DNA from: Burkholderia sp. Bp8992
Lineage (GTDB): Bacteria; Pseudomonadota; Gammaproteobacteria; Burkholderiales; Burkholderiaceae
Direction: 5' to 3'
Assembly: GCF_003853705.1 (NCBI RefSeq)
Contig: NZ_QTQI01000020.1
Location: forward strand, 98,943 to 162,942
DNA length: 64,000 bases
Shown: positions 10,479 to 19,234 of the stretch, piece by piece
Layout: each line of letters opens with the position of its first letter
How positions within the stretch are numbered: the stretch's first letter is position 1
Notes under the pieces: model-generated
Told to the model about the DNA's origin: nothing
The model's input: the letters and a program-made list of their open reading frames with translations, nothing else
The model's database searches: none
Made by a program: the position numbers and the translations under genes

Positions 10479-11891
10479 TTACGATCCCCACACCTGCATT
10501 TCGTCAAGCGAATACCCCCACGGCGTCGCCCGCTTCGTGCCGAGCATCCGCACGTAGCGGCCGTGCCCGTTCAGGTTCGGCAGCGTCACGTGGCCGTACG
10601 ACACGCCGTTGCTCGTCGAGTAGATCGTCGTCCAGTTCGCGTTGTCGGTCGACGTCTGGATCTGGTAGACGAGCGCGCCCGCATCCCAGTACAGGTCGAT
10701 GCTGCTGATGGTCTTCGTCGCACCGAGATCCACGGAAATCCATTGCGGATCAACGCCCGCGCCTTCCGGCGAATCCCAGCGCGTGCTCGTCGTGTTGCCG
10801 TCGAACGCCTTGTCCGGCGTGAGCGATGCGTTGTAGCTCGCCGACGCGGCGGCCGGGCGCCCTTGCGACAGCAGCGTCGGCTGCGCGATAGCCGGGCCGC
10901 CGTAGTAGCTCGACCCGAGCTTCGCCTTCGTCGTGTCGGCATTCACGCCGAACTGCGACAGGCTCCAGCGCTGGCCGGTCGTCACGTCGCCCACGTACAG
11001 CTGATAGCCGCCCGCCGTCGTCGACGAGAAGAACAGGTAGTTCGTGCCGTTCACCGGCGCCGGATCCGAGTTGTTGCTCACGCAGTCGTTGAGCGCCAGC
11101 GCGCTCGGCGTCGATGCCGGGTCGGCCGTCTTCGCATAGATCTGGTCGGCCCCGCCGCTGTCCTTCCAGCGCGCGTAGTACACCATGCCGTCCGCACGCA
11201 CGATCGGGTAGTAGGTCTGCAGCCCGGCCGGATGATCGAACACGGCGGTCGCGCCGGTCGCGATCGTGCGCTTCATCAGCCCCATGTTCGAGCCGGTGCC
11301 GGTCGCGTAGTACACGGCGCTCGCGTCCGGCGCGAGGAACGGCATCGAATATTCGGCACCGGACGGCGCATTCGTCAGGCTCACGACCGACGTGAACGTC
11401 GGGCCCGCGCTCGTGTACGACAGCGTTGCCTGCTTGACGTCGCCGTTCTGCTTGAACACGAGCGACTTGCCGTCCGCGCTGAACTTCGGATCCTCGTTGC
11501 GCGTCGCGCCCGTGCTGTTCGTCATGTTGACGGGCGGCGTGCCGGCACCGAGCTGCAGCATGAACACGTTCCATGCGCCGTTGCTGATGCCCATGAACGC
11601 GAGCCACTTGCCGTCGGGGCTGAACACGCCGTTCATCGGATCGGTAATGCCCCACGTGCTCTTGCTCAGCTGCGTCAGCGTGTGGGCCGAGAAGTCGTAG
11701 AGGAACAGCTGGCTCGTGCCGTCGCCGTATTTGACGTAGCTGTGATAGACGAGCTTGCCGGTCAGTGCGGCGGGAAACGTCGCGTTCGGCTGGGCCGCCG
11801 GATTGTTGATGCAGGCCGCGGCTGCGACGCCGCTGAACAGGTTGAGTGCGATGCCGGCCACGAGGCCGGCGGTGAGAGTCTTCAATTTCAC
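10479..11891 (-). CDS. Secreted protein with TolB-like propeller repeats and C-terminal discoidin domain
   Basis: A 470-residue exported protein. Residues 1-26 are a signal peptide ending GVAAAA. Residues about 40-320 contain PD40/TolB-type repeats (FSPDGKWLAFMG, FSADGKSLVFKQ), suggesting a beta-propeller. Residues about 345-470 look like an F5/8 type C (discoidin) carbohydrate-binding domain, with SLTPDKAFDGNTTSTRWDSP and ISVDLGATKTISSIDLYWD. The start codon is GTG at 11891 with AGGAAG upstream. It stands alone, convergent with the type VI module and divergent from a MocR regulator that might control it. Polysaccharide or cell-surface binding is inferred from the discoidin domain; no catalytic residues were recognised. 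Confidence 0.8.
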   Translation of the reverse strand: MKLKTLTAGLVAGIALNLFSGVAAAACINNPAAQPNATFPAALTGKLVYHSYVKYGDGTSQLFLYDFSAHTLTQLSKSTWGITDPMNGVFSPDGKWLAFMGISNGAWNVFMLQLGAGTPPVNMTNSTGATRNEDPKFSADGKSLVFKQNGDVKQATLSYTSAGPTFTSVVSLTNAPSGAEYSMPFLAPDASAVYYATGTGSNMGLMKRTIATGATAVFDHPAGLQTYYPIVRADGMVYYARWKDSGGADQIYAKTADPASTPSALALNDCVSNNSDPAPVNGTNYLFFSSTTAGGYQLYVGDVTTGQRWSLSQFGVNADTTKAKLGSSYYGGPAIAQPTLLSQGRPAAASASYNASLTPDKAFDGNTTSTRWDSPEGAGVDPQWISVDLGATKTISSIDLYWDAGALVYQIQTSTDNANWTTIYSTSNGVSYGHVTLPNLNGHGRYVRMLGTKRATPWGYSLDEMQVWGS

Positions 11892-12165
11892 GCTGGTTGC
11901 TTCCTGATAGGGTCAGGACGCCTCAGACCGCAGCCCATGCGACACGCGCGTGGGACAAGGAGCCGCCGCCATTCAGCGAGGATTCCGTCTCGGTCGGGCG
12001 TCGGGAATGAAACGTGCTAGAGGATGCCCGCTCGTCAGACGAAATAACAGCATCAGAGCGGTCAAAAAACATACGGATCAGCGATTGGGGGGCGCGCTTG
12101 CACGCGACGGGTGCCGTGCCCTACTCTTTTTGTCAGCAAGGCTTCGAGCGGCCGGGGAGGCAGGC

Positions 12166-13587
12166 ATGAAGCGATATGCGGCGCTGGCACAGACGATCGC
12201 CGACGCGATCCGGCGCGGCGACCTGGCGGCCGGCGCGCGCATCCCCACCGTGCGCGCCGCGTGCCGCGCGTACGGCGTGAGTCCGTCCACCGTGTTTCGC
12301 GCGTACTACGCGCTCGAAAGCGAGGGTCTGATCGTCGCGCGCGCGCGATCCGGATATTTCGTTGCGAACCTCGAAGACAAGCGCGTGCGGTTCGGTCACG
12401 ATCCCCCGCGCAAGCCGGCCGCCGCGCCGGCCGGCGACGACGATACGCTGCTGCGCCTGCTCGACTCCCTCAAATGCGAGGACATCGTGCCGCTCGGCTC
12501 GGCATTCGCCAGCTATTCGCTGTTCCCGATGAGCAGCCTGTGGCGCTACGCGGCGTCGGCGGCCCGCAACATGGACCGCACGAAACTGCTGTCGGGATTG
12601 CCGCCGGGCAATGACGCGTTGCGCCGCCAGATCGCGCTGCGCTACCTCAATGCGGGCGCTGCGTTGCCGATGGACGAGATCGTCATCACGACCGGCGCGC
12701 TCGAAGCGCTGACACTCTGCCTGCAGGCGCTGACCCGCCCAGGCGACATCGTCGCGATCGAACGTCCCGCATTCCACGCCGTGCTGCACGCCGTGCAGCG
12801 CCTGCACCTGAAAGCCGTCGAGATCCCGGTCGACCCGCGCACGGGCCTCGATCTCGACGCGCTCGCGCAAGCGCTCGACACGCATCCGGTGCGCGCGTGC
12901 TGGTTCATGACGTCGTTCCACAACCCGACCGGCGCGACGTTGACCGACGAACGCAAGCGCGCGCTGATCGACCTGCTTGCGTCGCGCGGCGTGCCGCTGA
13001 TCGAGGACGACGTGTACAACGAATTGCATTTCGGCACGGCGCCCACGCGCCCCGCGAAACTGTATGACGACAGCGGGCTCGTCCTGCATTGCGGATCGTT
13101 CTCGAAATGTCTCGCGCCGGGGTTCCGGATCGGCTGGGTCGCGGCCGGGCGCTACGTACGGCAGATCCGGCAGGCGACGGGCGCGAGCGCGCCGGCTGCC
13201 GACGTACCCGCGCAGCTGGCGATTTCGAGCTACCTGCGCGACGGCGCATACGACCGCTTCTTGCGCAAGCTGCGGCGCAATCTCGCCGCGCACCAGGCGC
13301 AGATGCTCGCGGCCGTGCGCGCGTATTTTCCGACGGACACCGAAGTATTCGCACCGCGCGGCGGGTATTTCCTGTGGATCGAACTGCCGCCGCGCATCGA
13401 CGCGATGCACCTGTTCGACGCCGCGATGCACAGCGGCGTCAGCATCGCGCCGGGGCCGATCTTTTCCGCGACCGGCGGATTCCGCCGCTTTCTGCGGCTC
13501 AACTACGGCCGGCCGTGGACGCCGGCCGTCGAGCACGCGATGGAGACCATCGGGACGCTCGCGGCCCGGCAACGGCACGACAGGTAG
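12166..13587 (+). CDS. MocR-type regulator (GntR HTH fused to aminotransferase-like domain)
   Basis: A 473-residue protein. Residues about 1-70 are a GntR winged helix (RIPTVRAACRAYGVSPSTVF). Residues about 100-470 follow fold-type I aminotransferases, with the PLP lysine in SFSKCLAPGFRIGW and the substrate region FHNPTGATL. MocR proteins are usually transcription factors that sense PLP and amino compounds. The ATG at 12166 has a strong GGGGAGG 6-11 nt upstream; the frame is open further upstream but without a comparable site. It is divergent from the propeller/discoidin gene across 274 bp. Its target is not evident from the sequence. Confidence 0.85.
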   Translation: MKRYAALAQTIADAIRRGDLAAGARIPTVRAACRAYGVSPSTVFRAYYALESEGLIVARARSGYFVANLEDKRVRFGHDPPRKPAAAPAGDDDTLLRLLDSLKCEDIVPLGSAFASYSLFPMSSLWRYAASAARNMDRTKLLSGLPPGNDALRRQIALRYLNAGAALPMDEIVITTGALEALTLCLQALTRPGDIVAIERPAFHAVLHAVQRLHLKAVEIPVDPRTGLDLDALAQALDTHPVRACWFMTSFHNPTGATLTDERKRALIDLLASRGVPLIEDDVYNELHFGTAPTRPAKLYDDSGLVLHCGSFSKCLAPGFRIGWVAAGRYVRQIRQATGASAPAADVPAQLAISSYLRDGAYDRFLRKLRRNLAAHQAQMLAAVRAYFPTDTEVFAPRGGYFLWIELPPRIDAMHLFDAAMHSGVSIAPGPIFSATGGFRRFLRLNYGRPWTPAVEHAMETIGTLAARQRHDR

Positions 13588-13711
13588 TACGAAACACGCA
13601 GATCGCGACGTTCGACATACGCCTTGCGTTTCACGCGCAAGCGACAAAGAATGAAGCGGTAGGCAGCGGCGGACGAAGGGATTCCACGCGTCCGATGTTA
13701 TGGAGAATCAC

Positions 13712-13774
13712 ATGAACACTGAACGCGAACGACAGTCGAAGTGTGCTCCGTCGACGGCGCCGGCCCGCCGCTGA
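13712..13774 (+). CDS. Possible 20-residue leader ORF coupled to the zinc-ribbon gene
   Basis: An ATG at 13712 with GGAG upstream opens a 20-codon frame (MNTERERQSKCAPSTAPARR) whose stop TGA ends 2 nt before the ATG of the next gene. That gene has no good ribosome binding site of its own, so coupling from this leader is plausible. There is no evidence for a function of the peptide. Confidence 0.3.
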   Translation: MNTERERQSKCAPSTAPARR

Positions 13775-13776
13775 CG

Positions 13777-14538
13777 ATGCGCGTCCTGCCCAACCGGAAC
13801 GTTCGCACGCGCGATGCATGGCGCGCCGTGTTGAACGCGCGCGCCGAATCGCGGCACCCCACGCGTTGCCGTTGCAGGGAATGCGGATTCGTCGCGCCCC
13901 GCGCACTCGAGCGCTGCCCCGCCTGCGGCCAGTGGGACTGGCCGTTCGATCCGATTCGTCATACGCGCGCCCCGGCGCACGCCGCATACGCGCCGCGTGC
14001 CGGCCGTTCGCGGTCGTCGCGCGTCGCGCACTCGCTGCGCGACGCGGCGTTCCGGCGGCCGAGCGCATCGAGCGCGCCGATCCTGAGCCTCCTGACGCTC
14101 GTGCTGATGGTCGGTGGCTATGTGTTGGTCGACCGTACATGCAGGGCCGATCCTGCCTGCCGCGGTGCCGGTACGCCGGCAGCTGCCGCGACCGAATCCG
14201 GCCCGCCTGCCGCGAACGAGCCGGTGCTGCCGGTATTGCCGACGCCCGTTTTTCCGTTTCATTCGCCCGACGGAACGCCGCAACTGGCGGCCATCCCGCC
14301 GCACGGCGACGCGAACGCCAGCCCACCGGCAGGCAAGACGCAGGTTGCGCAAGCCGCACCGTCGATGCGCGCACCCGACCGGACACGCGCCGGCGTGGTT
14401 CGCGTGTCGGACTGGAAAGGCAGGCACGATGCCGTACATCGCACGCACCCGACTCGGCGCGTGAGCCTGCATACGCGCCACTGGCGGCACAACCCGTCGG
14501 GCAACGCCGAGGCCGCGAGACTCTATCGCGGCCACTGA
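13777..14538 (+). CDS. Zinc-ribbon protein with one membrane segment, function unknown
   Basis: A protein of about 253 residues. Near residues 30-50 there is a four-cysteine zinc ribbon (CRECGFVAPRALERCPACGQ). A single hydrophobic segment ILSLLTLVLMVGGYVLV lies near residue 110, followed by a Pro/Ala-rich, probably periplasmic tail. The layout suggests a cytoplasmic zinc-binding head anchored in the inner membrane. I chose ATG 13777; a GTG at 13741 in the same frame is an alternative. A long frame on the opposite strand is rejected because the plus frame has the coherent zinc ribbon and membrane segment. It is followed by a terminator shared with fdhA. Confidence 0.6.
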   Translation: MRVLPNRNVRTRDAWRAVLNARAESRHPTRCRCRECGFVAPRALERCPACGQWDWPFDPIRHTRAPAHAAYAPRAGRSRSSRVAHSLRDAAFRRPSASSAPILSLLTLVLMVGGYVLVDRTCRADPACRGAGTPAAAATESGPPAANEPVLPVLPTPVFPFHSPDGTPQLAAIPPHGDANASPPAGKTQVAQAAPSMRAPDRTRAGVVRVSDWKGRHDAVHRTHPTRRVSLHTRHWRHNPSGNAEAARLYRGH

Positions 14539-14651
14539 GCGCGCGGTCCGCGCCGTCGCATCCGACGATGCGTGTTTCCGAACCGCCCGTTACGAAACGC
14601 CGCTTGTATCGCGACGAATGCTGGCGTCGCTATCGCCACCCCATCCACAAC

Positions 14652-14690
14652 GAAAACGGGCGGCCCGTTTCCGGAGCCGCCCGTTTCTTT
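14652..14690. terminator. Bidirectional terminator between the zinc-ribbon gene and fdhA
   Basis: An 11-bp perfect stem (AAACGGGCGGC / GCCGCCCGTTT) with an 11-nt loop lies between convergent genes, followed by TTTCTTT on the plus strand and TTTTCG on the minus strand. Confidence 0.75.
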
Positions 14691-14718
14691 CAGCGCGTAG
14701 CGAACGAACGCCGGCGCA

Positions 14719-15915
14719 TCATGCCGCCAGCAACCCGTGCGGGTCGATGACGAATTTGCGCGGCGCACCGCCGTCGAACTTCTTGTAGCCTTCCGGCGCC
14801 TGGTCGAGCGAGATCACCTCGACATTGACGATCTTCGCGATCGGCAACCGGTCGAACAGGATCGCCTGCATCAGGTTGCGGTTGTACTTCAGCACCGGCG
14901 TCTGGCCCGTGAAGAACGAGTGCGACTTCGCCCAGCCGAGGCCGAAGCGGATGCTCAGGCTGCCGTGCTGCGCGGCCTTGTCCTTCGCGCCCGGATCGTC
15001 CGTCACGTACAGGCCCGGGATGCCGATCGCGCCGGCCGGGCGCGTGATTTCCATCAGCGAGTTCAGCACCGTCGCGGGCGCTTCCTCCGAATGGCCCGAC
15101 GAGCCGTGGCCGTGCGCCTCGAAGCCGACGCAGTCGACCGCGCAGTCGATCTCGGGCACGCCGAGAATCTGCTCGATCTGCTCGCCGAGCGATGCGTCCT
15201 TCGACAGGTCGACCGTCTCGAAGCCCATCGCCCGCGCATGCGCGAGGCGTTCCGCGTTCATGTCGCCGACGATCGTGACCGCCGCGCCGAGCAGGCGCGC
15301 CGATGCGGCGGCCGCCATGCCGACCGGGCCCGCGCCCGCGATGTAGACCGTCGAGCCCGGCTTCACGCCCGCGCTCACCGCGCCGTGATAACCGGTCGGC
15401 AGAATGTCGGACAGGCAGGTCAGGTCGCGGATCTTCGACATCGCCTGGTCGCGATCGGGGAATTTCAGCAGGTTGAAATCGGCGTACGGCACGAGCACGT
15501 ATTCGGCCTGGCCGCCGATCCAGCCGCCCATGTCGACGTAGCCGTATGCGCCGCCGGCACGCGACGGGTTCACGTTCAGGCACACGCCCGTATGCGTGTC
15601 CTTGCACATCGCGCAGCGGCCGCAGGCGACGTTGAACGGCACCGACACGAGATCGCCGATCTTCAGCGTCTCGACGTCGCGGCCCACCTCGACCACTTCG
15701 CCGGTGATCTCGTGACCGAGCACGAGCCCGACCGGTGCGGTCGTGCGGCCGCGCACCATGTGCTGGTCGGAGCCGCAGATGTTCGTGCTGACCACTTTCA
15801 GGATCACGCCGTGGCCGATCGCGCGGCCGCTCGGGTCGACCATCTTCGGATAATCGATTTTCTGGACTTCGACCTGGCCCGGCCCAAGATAGACGACACC
15901 TCGATTGCTGCTCAT
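14719..15915 (-). CDS. fdhA: Glutathione-independent formaldehyde dehydrogenase
   Basis: A 398-residue zinc medium-chain dehydrogenase of the FdhA family, which oxidises formaldehyde to formate with tightly bound NAD. The catalytic zinc region is NICGSDQH, the structural zinc loop is CGRCAMCKDTHTGVC, and the NAD fold is YIAGAGPVGMAAAASA. The ATG at 15915 (MSSNRGVVYLG) has GGAGAC upstream and gives the usual family length; upstream in-frame starts are rejected. It stands alone before a bidirectional terminator. In Pseudomonas, fdhA belongs to the response to glycine betaine because demethylation releases formaldehyde. The same link is likely here, with dgcAB and betIBA in this window. Confidence 0.92.
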   Translation of the reverse strand: MSSNRGVVYLGPGQVEVQKIDYPKMVDPSGRAIGHGVILKVVSTNICGSDQHMVRGRTTAPVGLVLGHEITGEVVEVGRDVETLKIGDLVSVPFNVACGRCAMCKDTHTGVCLNVNPSRAGGAYGYVDMGGWIGGQAEYVLVPYADFNLLKFPDRDQAMSKIRDLTCLSDILPTGYHGAVSAGVKPGSTVYIAGAGPVGMAAAASARLLGAAVTIVGDMNAERLAHARAMGFETVDLSKDASLGEQIEQILGVPEIDCAVDCVGFEAHGHGSSGHSEEAPATVLNSLMEITRPAGAIGIPGLYVTDDPGAKDKAAQHGSLSIRFGLGWAKSHSFFTGQTPVLKYNRNLMQAILFDRLPIAKIVNVEVISLDQAPEGYKKFDGGAPRKFVIDPHGLLAA

Positions 15916-16164
15916 CGTATTGTCTCCATGTCTCGTTGGATGGCGCCGCGGCGCGCCGGCCCATGCGGCGCACGCGCAACGCGCTGTTCGAGAGTAGTCC
16001 CGGAGGCAGGGGCGCCGATGTCTCAAACGCGACATGCGTTTGATCGGCGCCGACATCGATGGCGGAAATACGAAAGTCGGGCGGGAAGCGACGGGGAAGT
16101 CCGGACAGGACGCGCTTGGGGCGGACTGCCCCTCGCGGCCGGCCCTCGCCTTCTCCGACGGGCG

Positions 16165-17355
16165 TTACCCGCCCTGATTCTCGCGAACGATCGCGGCAGC
16201 GGCCGTTTCCGCGTCGCTCGCGACGCCGTCGTGCATGCGCGTGCTGACGGCCGGCGTCGGCGGCTCGCTGTCGAGCGCGTGGCCGTTGCGGTCGTGCGTG
16301 TCGACCGTCGCGCGCATCGACAGCCCGACGCGCAGCGGATGCGCGGCGAGATCGCGCGAATCGAGCGCGATCACGACCGGCACGCGCTGCACGACCTTGA
16401 TCCAGTTGCCGGCCGCGTTCTGCGACGGCAGCATCGAGAACGCGCTACCCGTGCCGGCCGAGAAGCCCTGCACGCGGCCGCGATAGGCCACGCGCGAACC
16501 ATAGAGATCCGACACGACCTCGACCGGCTGCCCGATACGCATGTGACGAATCTGCCCTTCCTTGAAATTCGCCTCGATCCACAGCTGGTTGAGCTGCACG
16601 ACCGACATCAGCGGGACACCGGGCCCGACCTGCTGGCCGACCTGCACCGAGCGCTGCCCGATCGTACCGTCGACGGGCGCGACGATCGTGGTGCGCTTCA
16701 GGTTCCGGTATGCGAGCTTGAACTGCGCGGCTGCCTGCACGACAGCCGGGCTCTCGTCGACGGGCAGCTTGCTGCCGAGTGCGCGCGCTGCGTCGAGCTG
16801 GGCCTGCGCGGCCGCGAGGTTCGCCTGCGCGCCGGCCACCGCCGCACGCGCTCGCGCCAGTTCCTCCGGCGCGACGATCTCGACCGACGCGCCGGAGCGC
16901 GCGGCAAGTGCGCGCTGCGCGAGCGACAGGTCGGCACGCCGCGCATTCACGGCCTCGACATACATCGTGTTCGAGATCCTGGCGTTCGCGACCTGCCGCA
17001 CGGCCTGCGCGAGCTGTGCCTTCGCCTGCGCGAACGCGACGGACGCCTCGGTATCGTCGAGCTTCACGAGCGTCTGCCCGGCGCGCACGGCCTGCGTATC
17101 GGCCACCAGCACGTCAGTCACCGCACCGGGGATCTGCGCGGCGACCTGCACGATGCTGCCCGCGACGTACGCGTCGTCGGTATCTTCGTAGTAGCGGTCG
17201 CTCAGCAGCCAGTATGCGATCCACGCGATCGCGGCCAGCAGCACGATCGCGAAGAACACGGTGAAGCGCCTGCGGCGCGTCGCGCGGCGCGCGTCGAGTG
17301 CCGGGTCGGTATGGGCGGCCGGCGGCGCGGCGGCATGAAGGTTGTCGTGGTGCAT
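16165..17355 (-). CDS. HlyD/EmrA-type membrane fusion protein of the rhamnolipid cluster
   Basis: A 396-residue periplasmic adaptor. One membrane anchor lies at about residues 30-52 (FFAIVLLAAIAWIAYWLL), then a lipoyl/barrel-sandwich region (YVAGSIVQVAAQIPGAVTDV), a long helical hairpin rich in Ala and Gln, and a beta barrel (TIVAPVDGTIGQRSVQVG). Such adaptors connect an inner-membrane exporter to an outer-membrane channel. Its ATG overlaps the stop of the outer-membrane factor gene by one base (TGATG). It is last in the operon with rhlA, rhlB and rhlC, so export of rhamnolipids, or protection from them, is the likely role. Direct transport has not been shown from sequence. Confidence 0.87.
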   Translation of the reverse strand: MHHDNLHAAAPPAAHTDPALDARRATRRRRFTVFFAIVLLAAIAWIAYWLLSDRYYEDTDDAYVAGSIVQVAAQIPGAVTDVLVADTQAVRAGQTLVKLDDTEASVAFAQAKAQLAQAVRQVANARISNTMYVEAVNARRADLSLAQRALAARSGASVEIVAPEELARARAAVAGAQANLAAAQAQLDAARALGSKLPVDESPAVVQAAAQFKLAYRNLKRTTIVAPVDGTIGQRSVQVGQQVGPGVPLMSVVQLNQLWIEANFKEGQIRHMRIGQPVEVVSDLYGSRVAYRGRVQGFSAGTGSAFSMLPSQNAAGNWIKVVQRVPVVIALDSRDLAAHPLRVGLSMRATVDTHDRNGHALDSEPPTPAVSTRMHDGVASDAETAAAAIVRENQGG

Positions 17356-19232
17356 CAGTCGCTTTGCGTAACGATCAGTCGATCGTGCTGGAACAGGGGG
17401 ATCGGCTGGGTGACCACCGCGGCCGGCGCCGCAATCGCCGCTGCCGTACGTGCGAGAACGGGCGTGTCGCGGGATGCCGCGCCGGAGGCGATCGCACCGG
17501 CCGTCGACGGGCGCGCCGCATCGTCACGCCGCGCAAGCGCAGGTACGGGCGCTGGTACGGGTGCGGGTGCGACACTCGCCGTGGCTGCGACCTGTGACAT
17601 GGCGGCATTCCCCGCACGCGCATCGGTCGACTGCCCAGCCGCAACTGCGCGGTTCGCCGACACGGAAGCCTCCGAAGCCGACGCCCCGCGCCTCGCCGCC
17701 CCGCTGCGCGCGCGATGCACGGCCGGCGTCTGGGCCTGCGCTACCGTTGCGCCTGCATCGAACCCGCCGCCGAGTGCACCGATCAGCCCCACGCGCAGCG
17801 TCCGCTGCCGGCCGAGCAACGCGATCATCTGCGTGCGCTCGTCGATCAGCGTGAGATCCGCGACATCGACATCCTTCTGCATCAGCACGCCGCGCCGGTG
17901 ACGGTCGGCCGCGATCTGCACGATCTTCTGCGCGGCCGCGACCGCGTCCTGCTGCTGCGTCACGAGCGTCTGAGACGTCTGCAGCGACGTGACGAGCTGC
18001 GCGACCTGCCCGAGCGCGTCGTCGACGGTCTTGTTGTACAGCCCGATCGCGACGTCGGCCTGCGCGACATCCGCGCCGAGCTTCGCCTTCAGCCGGCCGC
18101 GATCGAAGATCGGCAACGAGATCGCCGGGCCGACGGAGCCGGCAAGCGAATCGCGCGAGAACAGCGACGCGGGCGTGAGCGCGAACACGCCGCCGAGCGC
18201 GACGAGGTTCACGTCCGGATAGAACTGCGCGCGCGTCGAATCGGCATTCGCGAATGCGGCTTCGACACGCAACCGCGCGGCGACGATATCGGGCCGGCGG
18301 CCGAGCAGGTCGGCCGGCAGCCGCGCGGGCACGGCGCCGCCCGCGAACGCGCCGACGCGCGGCCGCTGCAGCGCGAGCCCGCGCTCGGGGCCGCGGCCCG
18401 ACAGCACGCCGAGCTGCAGTTGCGCGAGCTTGATCTGCTCGTCGTTCAGCGCGATCTGTTCGAGCAGCCGGCTGCGCTTGATCGATGCGTCGCTCGCGTC
18501 GTACGCGTTGTCGAGGCCGCGCGCGGTGCGCTCGCGCAGCACGGCCGTCACACGCTGGCTGATCTTCAGCTTCTGCTGCAACAGCTCGCGCGTCGCATAC
18601 GCCTGGTCGAGCTGGCAGTACACGGTGACGATCGCGACGGCGAGCGTCAGCCGCACCTGTTCGGCCTCGACGCCCGCCGCGTCGCGCAGCGACATCAGGC
18701 TCTTCGTCGCTGCACGGTTCTTGCCCCACAGGTCCAGCTGGTAGTTCAGCCCGACGAAGATCGACGACGGCGAAACGTTCGGATCACCGAAGATCTGCAC
18801 CGGCACGCGATAGCCGCCGGCCGTCACGTCGGCGATGTCGCCGGGCTTCGGCATCCGCGCGCGGCTGACCGTCGCGCCGGCCGTGCCCGTCAGCCCGGTC
18901 AGCGAATCGAACTGCTGAAGCTGGGCCTGCGCGATCCGCAACCGCGCCTGTGCGACCTGCACATCGGGACTGTTCCGCGACGCCTCGGCTACCAGGTCGT
19001 CGAGCTGCGGATCCTGCAGCTGCTTCACCCAGTCCGGTGCCGGCCACGCGCCGTTCGCGCCGGGGCCGGCCGTATGGGCGAGCGCGTCGTCGGCCGGCGC
19101 GCGCAGCGACAGCGACGGCAGGAAGCCCGACGGCACGCAGCCGCCCAATGCGAACAGCACGGCCACCGCCGCGATCGTCGAGCCGCCCTTCACGCCGCGC
19201 GCCGAACCCGCCGCTTTCCTCGATCGCCGCAT
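17355..19232 (-). CDS. NodT/OprM-type outer membrane efflux lipoprotein with long C-terminal extension
   Basis: A 625-residue outer membrane factor. The signal peptide ends in a lipobox (FALGGC), and two outer-membrane-efflux repeats follow, with typical segments VAEASRNSPDVQVAQARL and LPADLLGRRPDIVAARLR. The normal family end is near residue 493 (GLIGALGGGFDAG). About 132 extra residues follow, rich in Ala, Pro and Ser, including APAPVPAPVPAL. The ATG at 19232 has AGGGG upstream; the frame is open further but that region overlaps rhlC. It lies 2 nt after rhlC and overlaps the HlyD gene by one base. With the DHA2 exporter and HlyD protein it makes a complete tripartite pump. Confidence 0.87.
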   Translation of the reverse strand: MRRSRKAAGSARGVKGGSTIAAVAVLFALGGCVPSGFLPSLSLRAPADDALAHTAGPGANGAWPAPDWVKQLQDPQLDDLVAEASRNSPDVQVAQARLRIAQAQLQQFDSLTGLTGTAGATVSRARMPKPGDIADVTAGGYRVPVQIFGDPNVSPSSIFVGLNYQLDLWGKNRAATKSLMSLRDAAGVEAEQVRLTLAVAIVTVYCQLDQAYATRELLQQKLKISQRVTAVLRERTARGLDNAYDASDASIKRSRLLEQIALNDEQIKLAQLQLGVLSGRGPERGLALQRPRVGAFAGGAVPARLPADLLGRRPDIVAARLRVEAAFANADSTRAQFYPDVNLVALGGVFALTPASLFSRDSLAGSVGPAISLPIFDRGRLKAKLGADVAQADVAIGLYNKTVDDALGQVAQLVTSLQTSQTLVTQQQDAVAAAQKIVQIAADRHRRGVLMQKDVDVADLTLIDERTQMIALLGRQRTLRVGLIGALGGGFDAGATVAQAQTPAVHRARSGAARRGASASEASVSANRAVAAGQSTDARAGNAAMSQVAATASVAPAPVPAPVPALARRDDAARPSTAGAIASGAASRDTPVLARTAAAIAAPAAVVTQPIPLFQHDRLIVTQSD

Positions 19233-19234
19233 CG

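Noticed and set aside
13708-14535. 275-codon minus-strand frame opposite the zinc-ribbon gene
   Set aside because: The plus frame has a four-cysteine zinc ribbon and a membrane segment; the minus frame is Arg-rich and lacks features.
14737-17901. 1054-codon open frame on the plus strand
   Set aside because: Antisense to fdhA and two efflux genes, with repetitive Arg/Asp/Ala composition and no motif.
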